This document shows positions 16,485-21,235 of a stretch of 21,235 nt of DNA, piece after piece (within the stretch, counting starts at the first letter, position 1; each line of letters begins with the position of its first letter). Source of the DNA: Gemmatimonadota bacterium (GTDB lineage Bacteria; 4572-55; J002); assembly GCA_003697105.1 (NCBI GenBank), contig RFFQ01000179.1, positions 1-21,235 of the forward strand, written 5' to 3'. The translations under genes were made by a program, and so were the position numbers. A model generated the notes under the pieces. That model was not told the origin of the DNA. It did no database searches and was given only the letters and a program-made list of their open reading frames with translations.

Positions 16485-17795
16485 ATGAAAATTGCGCTCA
16501 TCTCCCCCCGAGGAGCCTTATACAAGCATACCGGCGGTATCTGGAAGAAGTCTCTCCGCTATGCACCGCTGACCCTAACGACATTGGCATCGCTTGTGCC
16601 AGCGGAGTTGAACGCGGAGGTCATGTTGGTCGATGAGGGAGTCACCGATGTGGATTTACATCTGGACGCCGACCTGATCGGCATCAGCGCAATCACCGGT
16701 AGTGCCCTCCGCGCTTACGAACTGGCAGACCATTACCGGCGACGGGGTTTACCGGTGATCTTAGGGGGGGTGCACCCCACCCTAATGCCGGATGAAGCGG
16801 CGGAACATGCGGATACCGTTGTAGTCGGTTACGCCGAGCAAACCTTCCCCCAATTATTACGCGATTTTTCCGCGGGACACTTGCAAGCCCGGTACGTTCA
16901 ATCGCCAGATTTAAGCCTCGCGAATTTGCCCCATCCCCGTCGTGACTTGCTGAATCCACATGATTACACCACCATCCATACTAGCGAAGCAACACGCGGT
17001 TGCATTCACCAGTGTGACTTTTGCGTCGTACCTAGTGCTTGGGGACGCCCACGACACAAACCGGTGGCGGAAGTGATCGATGACATCCGCCAGATGCGGG
17101 CAAAAAAGCTCATCTTCCTTGACCTCAATCTGATCGCCAATGTGGCATATGCCAAGGAACTTTTTGCGGCATTGATCCCACTTCGGGTCACGTGGGGCGG
17201 GTTGGCAACAACGTTGATCGCCGGGGATGACGAATTGCTTGATCTGGCCGTGCGGAGTGGCTGCCGGGGCTTGCTGATCGGCTTTGAGACGCTCGCCGAG
17301 GAGGCGTTGCAATCGGTGCGCAAAGGGTTTAACCGGCATCATGAGTACCGCATTGTGATCGATAAGCTCCACGCTCACAAAATCGCTCTGATGGGCACCT
17401 TTGTGTTTGGCTTCGATCATGACACGAAGGAGACATTCGATCAGGTAGCGGATTTTGTCCTGGATTCTCACATCGATTTACCACGCTTTGCCATTTTAAC
17501 CCCTTTTCCGGGCACACCGTTATATCGTAAATTGGTTGCAGAAGATCGTATCCTGACTCAAAATTGGAGTCTCTACGATGGTCAGCATGTGGTCTTTCAA
17601 CCGTACCAGATGTCGCCAGAGGAACTTTGGCGGGGCACAGAAGCCGTCTGGAAACGGGTTTACCGGTATCGCTCCATTGCTCGGCGATTAGCGGGTGCGC
17701 GGGTGCAACTACCGCTGGTGATTCCGGCAAACATCGGCTACCGGTTTTATGCCTATCGCTTGCACCAATTTTATACCTGCGATTGGAGGAATTAA
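16485..17795 (+). CDS. B12-binding-type radical SAM protein 3 (divergent copy)
   Basis: The 436-residue enzyme has the same two-domain layout but is clearly the outlier of the four. Its N-terminus (LISPRGALYKHTGGIWKK) lacks the DDR-x-E-x-I-x-x-DEPTDLV block shared by the others, although the later motifs VILGGVHPTLMPDEA and DTVVVGYAEQTF remain. The cluster motif is CIHQCDFC at C173, C177 and C180, followed by LIFLDLNLIAN instead of FFVDDN. The C-terminus ends YRFYAYRLHQFYTCDWRN and lacks the basic K-x-x-G-x-x-LG tail. The ribosome site is weak (CAGG, 16469-16472). It is followed after only 1 nt by copy 4. A different reaction, such as cyclisation, coupling or a distinct methylation, is possible but cannot be read from the sequence. 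Confidence 0.85.
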   Translation: MKIALISPRGALYKHTGGIWKKSLRYAPLTLTTLASLVPAELNAEVMLVDEGVTDVDLHLDADLIGISAITGSALRAYELADHYRRRGLPVILGGVHPTLMPDEAAEHADTVVVGYAEQTFPQLLRDFSAGHLQARYVQSPDLSLANLPHPRRDLLNPHDYTTIHTSEATRGCIHQCDFCVVPSAWGRPRHKPVAEVIDDIRQMRAKKLIFLDLNLIANVAYAKELFAALIPLRVTWGGLATTLIAGDDELLDLAVRSGCRGLLIGFETLAEEALQSVRKGFNRHHEYRIVIDKLHAHKIALMGTFVFGFDHDTKETFDQVADFVLDSHIDLPRFAILTPFPGTPLYRKLVAEDRILTQNWSLYDGQHVVFQPYQMSPEELWRGTEAVWKRVYRYRSIARRLAGARVQLPLVIPANIGYRFYAYRLHQFYTCDWRN

Positions 17796-17796
17796 G

Positions 17797-19170
17797 ATGC
17801 GCTTAACTCTGATTCATCCGTGTATCGGACGGCGCCTGGGTGCGCCGTATATCCGGTCGTGGCAAATGGAACCCCTTGCCCCGGCAGTACTCGCCGGATT
17901 GACCCCACCGGAGATTGACATTACCTTTTATGATGACCGGCTAGAGCGCATCCCCTATGACGAACCCACCGATCTGGTGGCAATCAGCGTGGAAACCTAC
18001 ACCGCCCGCCGGGCATATCAAATTGCTTCTGAATATCGCCGGCGAGGTGTACCGGTTGTGATGGGTGGCTTTCATGCCACCCTTGTACCGGAGGAGGTTC
18101 AACAATACGCCGAAACCGTGATCATTGGCGAGGCAGAGGAGATTTGGCAGGATTTTATCGACGATTTTCGGACCGGAGCGCCACATCCCGTTTACCGGGC
18201 GGTTCGGCGACCCTCCCGCCGAGGGGTTCGCCCGGATCGTTCTCTTTTTACAGGCAAGCGGTATCTGCCGGTTGGTTTGGTTGAGGCGGGTAGAGGGTGC
18301 CAGTTCACTTGCGATTTTTGCGCGATCAGCGCCTATTTTGGCAATACCCAAACTCGCCGTCCCGTCGATGAAATCATTGATGAAATTCGCCAAATCCACA
18401 AACCACTTCTTTTTTTTGTGGATGACAACATTGCCGCCAATATGGATCAAGCGAAACCGTTTTTTCAGGCATTGATTCCCTTGAAGATCAAATGGGTCGG
18501 GCAAGCGAGCATCAACGCCGCCCATGATGAGGAATTTTTGCACCTGATCCGCGCTAGTGGCTGTCAGGGCTTATTGATCGGCTTTGAGACACTCAATCCA
18601 GACAATCTGCGGCAGATGCGCAAGGGGTTCAATACCATGAACGGAGGGTACGGCGCGGCGTTGGCAAATCTGCGGCGTTATGGCATCCGGCTCTACCCGA
18701 CGTTTGTCATCGGCTACGATCAGGATACCGAAGAGACCTTCCGGGAAGTCCTGGAATTCTCGCTCTATCACCAATTTTACATGGTGGCGTTTAACCACTT
18801 GACCCCGTTCCCCGGTACGCCCCTTTACACCCGCTTGGAACAGGAGGGACGGCTACGGTTTGACAAATGGTGGCTCGACCCGGCATACCGTTACGGGATG
18901 GTGCCGTTTATGCCCCAACACCTCGATCCGGTTACGCTACAGGAAAAATGTGTAGAAGCGCGAAAAGCATTTTATAGCTTGAGTTCGATTGTTAAACGCA
19001 GTCTGGATTTTCGGGTCAATTGCCGCAATTTTTTGATGGGGTCTAACTTTTTCGTGATTAACCTACTGCTGCGGAAGGAAGCTCAACAGCGGCGGGGCTA
19101 TCCCCTAGGTGATGAAGCGTTTCGTGGCGAATTGCTCAAGGTGGGGTCATACCATGAAATTCACGTTTAG
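17797..19170 (+). CDS. B12-binding-type radical SAM protein 4
   Basis: The 457-residue protein is closest to copies 1 and 2. It has FYDDRLERIPYDEPTDLV and ISVETYTARRAYQIA, then VVMGGFHATLVPEE (an Ala in place of the Pro of HPT). The cluster motif CQFTCDFC is at C168, C172 and C175, followed by LLFFVDDNIAAN. ATG 17797 is chosen because GGAGG (17785-17789) lies 7 nt upstream, although an in-frame start exists 48 nt earlier inside copy 3. The tail KEAQQRRGYPLG is longer than in the other copies (an extra ~20 residues). It overlaps the next gene by 17 nt, so both are co-translated. Function only to class level. Confidence 0.86.
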   Translation: MRLTLIHPCIGRRLGAPYIRSWQMEPLAPAVLAGLTPPEIDITFYDDRLERIPYDEPTDLVAISVETYTARRAYQIASEYRRRGVPVVMGGFHATLVPEEVQQYAETVIIGEAEEIWQDFIDDFRTGAPHPVYRAVRRPSRRGVRPDRSLFTGKRYLPVGLVEAGRGCQFTCDFCAISAYFGNTQTRRPVDEIIDEIRQIHKPLLFFVDDNIAANMDQAKPFFQALIPLKIKWVGQASINAAHDEEFLHLIRASGCQGLLIGFETLNPDNLRQMRKGFNTMNGGYGAALANLRRYGIRLYPTFVIGYDQDTEETFREVLEFSLYHQFYMVAFNHLTPFPGTPLYTRLEQEGRLRFDKWWLDPAYRYGMVPFMPQHLDPVTLQEKCVEARKAFYSLSSIVKRSLDFRVNCRNFLMGSNFFVINLLLRKEAQQRRGYPLGDEAFRGELLKVGSYHEIHV

Positions 19171-20266
19171 GTATGCCACTCCAAAAGATGACCCAGAGAT
19201 TCGGGAATTATTGCGCACCGTGCCGGTGCCGGGCGCGGTGCCAGTGACTTACGAGCGGGAACCCAATTATTTTCTTGGGTGCGGGGTGATGGGGCAGACC
19301 TGTCAGGTGCTCATTTCCCGGCACACCGCGAGTGGCAAACTGGCAGGGATTGCTTGCCGGGCAATCCGCCCGATGTATGTCAATAGTGAGGTGCGGCAGA
19401 TTGCCTATTTAAGCCAACTTCGGGTGCATCCGCAATTTCAAGGATATTGGATCACCTCAAAAGGATTCCGGTTTTTGCGGCAGGTACACGATGATCATCC
19501 AGCAGAGGGACAGCTAACCACCATTATTGAGGGCAACCGGCTAGCAAAATCAGTTCTAGTGGATAAACCCCGCCGTCATTTTCCGGTATATCGCTGGTGG
19601 GATCGCTTTTGTGTGTTGGCAATTGTGGTTACTCAATTCCGAAAAGATTTTAAGACATATCAAGATTTTGAAAATTCCGTTCCTACCGCATCCGATCTAC
19701 CTGAAATTATCGCTTTTTTGAACAAACATGGTGCAAAACGGCAGTTTTTCCCGGTTTACACGACCTCTGATTTTGCAGAATCCCCACTAACCCGAGATTT
19801 TCAGCCGGCGGATTTCCGGCTCGTGCGCCGGCAGGGGCAGATCGCCGGTGTGATGGGCTACTGGGATCAATCCCAGTTTAAGCAGACGGTTGTACAGGGA
19901 TATACCGGAATGTTACGCGGGTTGCGCCCGTTCTACAATGCGATAATGCCGTTTGTCGGGCATCCCCGTTTGCCAGAAGTGGGTAAGCCCATCCGCTACA
20001 GCTACGCTAGTTTTTGGGCAGTAAAAGAAGAGGATCCGACAATATTCGATCACCTCCTCCGGGCGATTGTTGCCCTTGCCGCAGAACGCCATCAGGCGTA
20101 TGTAATGATTGGACTTTCCACGCGGGACCCACTGTTTGCGCTTGCCCGAAAATGGCGTCATATCCCCTATTATAGCCACCTTTACACCGTCACTTGGAAC
20201 GATGGAGCCCCTTTCCATGAACAGCTCGACTCCCGCCCCCCCTACCTTGACATCGCCGCGTATTGA
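19154..20266 (+). CDS. GNAT-like acyltransferase (~370 residues)
   Basis: The 370-residue protein starts at ATG 19154 inside the end of radical SAM copy 4, with AAGGTGG about 9 nt upstream. Residues 1-150 read like a GNAT fold: RYATPKDDPEIRELL opening, a beta strand YLSQLRVHP (85-93) and an acetyl-CoA-loop-like QFQGYWITSKG (94-104) that only loosely fits the Q/R-x-x-G-x-G/A pattern. Residues 200-350 may be a second GNAT-like half. GNAT enzymes transfer acyl groups from acyl-CoA to amines or hydroxyls. The acceptor is unknown. The degenerate loop leaves open that it binds another acyl donor or is not catalytic. Its 3' end overlaps the next gene by about 50 nt. Confidence 0.65.
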   Translation: MKFTFRYATPKDDPEIRELLRTVPVPGAVPVTYEREPNYFLGCGVMGQTCQVLISRHTASGKLAGIACRAIRPMYVNSEVRQIAYLSQLRVHPQFQGYWITSKGFRFLRQVHDDHPAEGQLTTIIEGNRLAKSVLVDKPRRHFPVYRWWDRFCVLAIVVTQFRKDFKTYQDFENSVPTASDLPEIIAFLNKHGAKRQFFPVYTTSDFAESPLTRDFQPADFRLVRRQGQIAGVMGYWDQSQFKQTVVQGYTGMLRGLRPFYNAIMPFVGHPRLPEVGKPIRYSYASFWAVKEEDPTIFDHLLRAIVALAAERHQAYVMIGLSTRDPLFALARKWRHIPYYSHLYTVTWNDGAPFHEQLDSRPPYLDIAAY

Positions 20267-21008
20267 CCCCTGCCGGGGTAACCGCCTACAAGGACGTATC
20301 CAGCGGGTGGAATCCCTGACCTCCCTTGAAAAAAACCGCATGTTTGAATTATTGCAAAACCATTTTTTAGGAATCCATCATGCCCAATTTGAGCAAGATT
20401 TAGCCGAAAAATCGTGGGTGATCTTCCTCGATGAGGTACAAACCGGACAAATTCAGGGTTTTACTACCCTGATGCTCCTCCAGATAGAATTGGATGGTCA
20501 CCCCTATGCAGCCCTTTTCTCCGGGGACACGATTATCAACCGGGAATTTTGGGGAGAAACGGTGTTGCCCCGCTTGTGGATTCGATGGGCATTACAGGTA
20601 GCGAGGTCAATTCCGGTTCAGCCGGTATATTGGCTGTTAATCTGCTCCGGGTATAAAACATACCGCTTTTTGCCCCTTTTTTATCGCGAATTTTACCCCC
20701 ATTTTCGGCAAGCTACCCCACCCCACATCCAAAAAGTCATCGATACATTTGCCCGGCAAAAATTCGATACCGCATATGAGCCACAGCGTGGAATTGTACG
20801 TTTCGCGAATCCCTCGCCGCTACGTGCCGGAGTTGCCGAAATTACCCCCAACCGCCTCAAAGACCCACATATTGCCTTTTTTGCCCAAAAAAACCCGGGA
20901 CATCTTCACGGGGATGAACTGGTCTGCTTGACCCGGCTCGCTGTAGATAATCTAACTAAAGCGGGAAAACGGATGTTGGAAGGAGGAAGGAGGAAGGATG
21001 AAGGATGA
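20217..21008 (+). CDS. Uncharacterised protein, possibly acyltransferase-like, with repeat-encoded C-terminus
   Basis: I do not recognise this 263-residue protein with certainty. ATG 20217 is preferred (TGGAG at 20203-20207, 9 nt upstream); ATG 20202 is in frame and would add 5 residues. The central part has a Trp/Tyr-rich alpha/beta pattern (GFTTLMLLQIELDG, FSGDTIINREFWG, and YWLLICSGYKTYRFLPLFYREFYP at about 138-161) that could be a GNAT-like or acyl-CoA N-acyltransferase fold. There is no signal peptide. It overlaps the preceding GNAT-like gene by 50 nt, which indicates translational coupling and probably a shared complex or pathway. The last nine or so residues (EGGRRKDEG) and the stop are encoded by the heptanucleotide repeat, so the C-terminus depends on repeat state. 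Confidence 0.6.
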   Translation: MNSSTPAPPTLTSPRIDPCRGNRLQGRIQRVESLTSLEKNRMFELLQNHFLGIHHAQFEQDLAEKSWVIFLDEVQTGQIQGFTTLMLLQIELDGHPYAALFSGDTIINREFWGETVLPRLWIRWALQVARSIPVQPVYWLLICSGYKTYRFLPLFYREFYPHFRQATPPHIQKVIDTFARQKFDTAYEPQRGIVRFANPSPLRAGVAEITPNRLKDPHIAFFAQKNPGHLHGDELVCLTRLAVDNLTKAGKRMLEGGRRKDEG

Positions 21009-21222
21009 GGGATGAGGGATGAAGGAGGAAGGAGGAAGGATGAAGGATGAAGGATGAAGGATGAAGGATGAAGGATGAGGGATGAAGGATGAAGGATGAA
21101 GGAGGAAGGAGGAAGGAGGAAGGAGGAAGGAGGAAGGATGAAGGATGAGGGATGAAGGATGAAGGATGAAGGAGGAAGGAGGAAGGAGGAAGGAGGAAGG
21201 ATGAAGGAGGAAGGCGGAAGGA
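20978..21222. repeat. Heptanucleotide tandem repeat (35 in-phase units)
   Basis: From 20978 the sequence divides without a break into 35 seven-base units of three main types: GGAAGGA, TGAAGGA and TGAGGGA, with a single GGAAGGC near the end (21209-21215). A degenerate unit TGAATGG follows at 21223-21229. The plus strand is almost all purine apart from T at the first position of many units and one C. Unit order is 3 G-type, 1 T-type, 2 TGAGGGA, 1 T, 2 G, 5 T, 1 TGAGGGA, 3 T, 5 G, 1 T, 1 TGAGGGA, 3 T, 4 G, 1 T, GGAAGGC, 1 G. Short tandem heptamers of this kind are known in cyanobacteria (STRR elements) and elsewhere. The array begins inside the final gene. Confidence 0.97.
21063..21201. repeat. 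Higher-order duplication inside the heptamer array
   Basis: The 69 bp at 21063-21131 are identical to 21133-21201 (offset 70 = 10 units). The shared block is one T-type, one TGAGGGA, three T-type and four G-type units, plus six bases before it. This indicates a segmental duplication of about ten units rather than only single-unit slippage. Confidence 0.85.
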
Positions 21223-21235
21223 TGAATGGTAAAAG

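Noticed and set aside
16911-17471. 186-codon minus-strand open frame opposite radical SAM copy 3
   Set aside because: Same reasoning: it is an antisense shadow over the CIHQCDFC region with no recognised domain.
17941-18543. 200-codon minus-strand open frame opposite radical SAM copy 4
   Set aside because: It is antisense to a well-supported enzyme gene with codon structure on the plus strand and has no plausible protein features.
12567-19170. Assignment of the radical SAM proteins as specific hopanoid, bacteriochlorophyll or tetraether enzymes
   Set aside because: The domain class fits, but no accompanying squalene-hopene cyclase, bch or lipid genes are present and no substrate-specific motif is visible.
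20978-21222. CRISPR array
   Set aside because: Units are only 7 bp, contiguous, with no spacers and no cas genes nearby.

Overview
The window looks like a chromosomal segment of a Gram-negative (diderm) bacterium, probably an uncultivated lineage near the FCB group or a similar candidate phylum. This rests on a secreted multidomain protein with a C-terminal FlgD-type Ig-like module, a TorF-like outer-membrane barrel, and a standard bacterial secDF/yajC/murC/tgt/def set. The phylum is my inference and is not proven by the sequence. All supported genes lie on the plus strand. I see no rRNA, tRNA, CRISPR array or insertion sequence.

Region 1 (1-4800) is mixed. It holds the 3' end of a large surface protein, an outer-membrane barrel, and a control region with a promoter-like element, an overlapping inverted repeat and a strong intrinsic terminator. 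These are followed by an unusual radical SAM protein with a ~190-residue N-terminal extension, paired with a DUF59/MIP18-type Fe-S assembly protein. A stand-alone response-regulator receiver domain comes next, then a poorly conserved or broken small membrane ORF.

Region 2 (4835-12510) is housekeeping: secD, secF, a terminator, a CopZ-like heavy-metal-associated protein, murC, tgt, yajC, def, a terminator, gcvT and a terminator. tgt-yajC and secD-secF are both present but in a rearranged order, with the metal-binding protein and murC between them. Many genes are tightly packed, with 1-nt TAATG overlaps.

Region 3 (12567-21008) is the part most likely to be an undescribed system. It encodes four B12-binding-type radical SAM proteins (three close paralogues and one divergent), an alpha/beta hydrolase with a complete catalytic triad, and two overlapping genes for acyltransferase-like proteins (one GNAT-like, one unrecognised). 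Close spacing and overlaps suggest two or three co-transcribed blocks. The set resembles a small biosynthetic pathway in which a lipid, isoprenoid or other unactivated carbon scaffold is methylated or cyclised by B12 radical chemistry, then hydrolysed or acylated. The substrate is unknown.

Region 4 (20978-21235) is an almost pure G/A heptanucleotide tandem repeat of 35 in-phase units. It supplies the last residues and stop codon of the final gene and shows an internal ~70-bp higher-order duplication.
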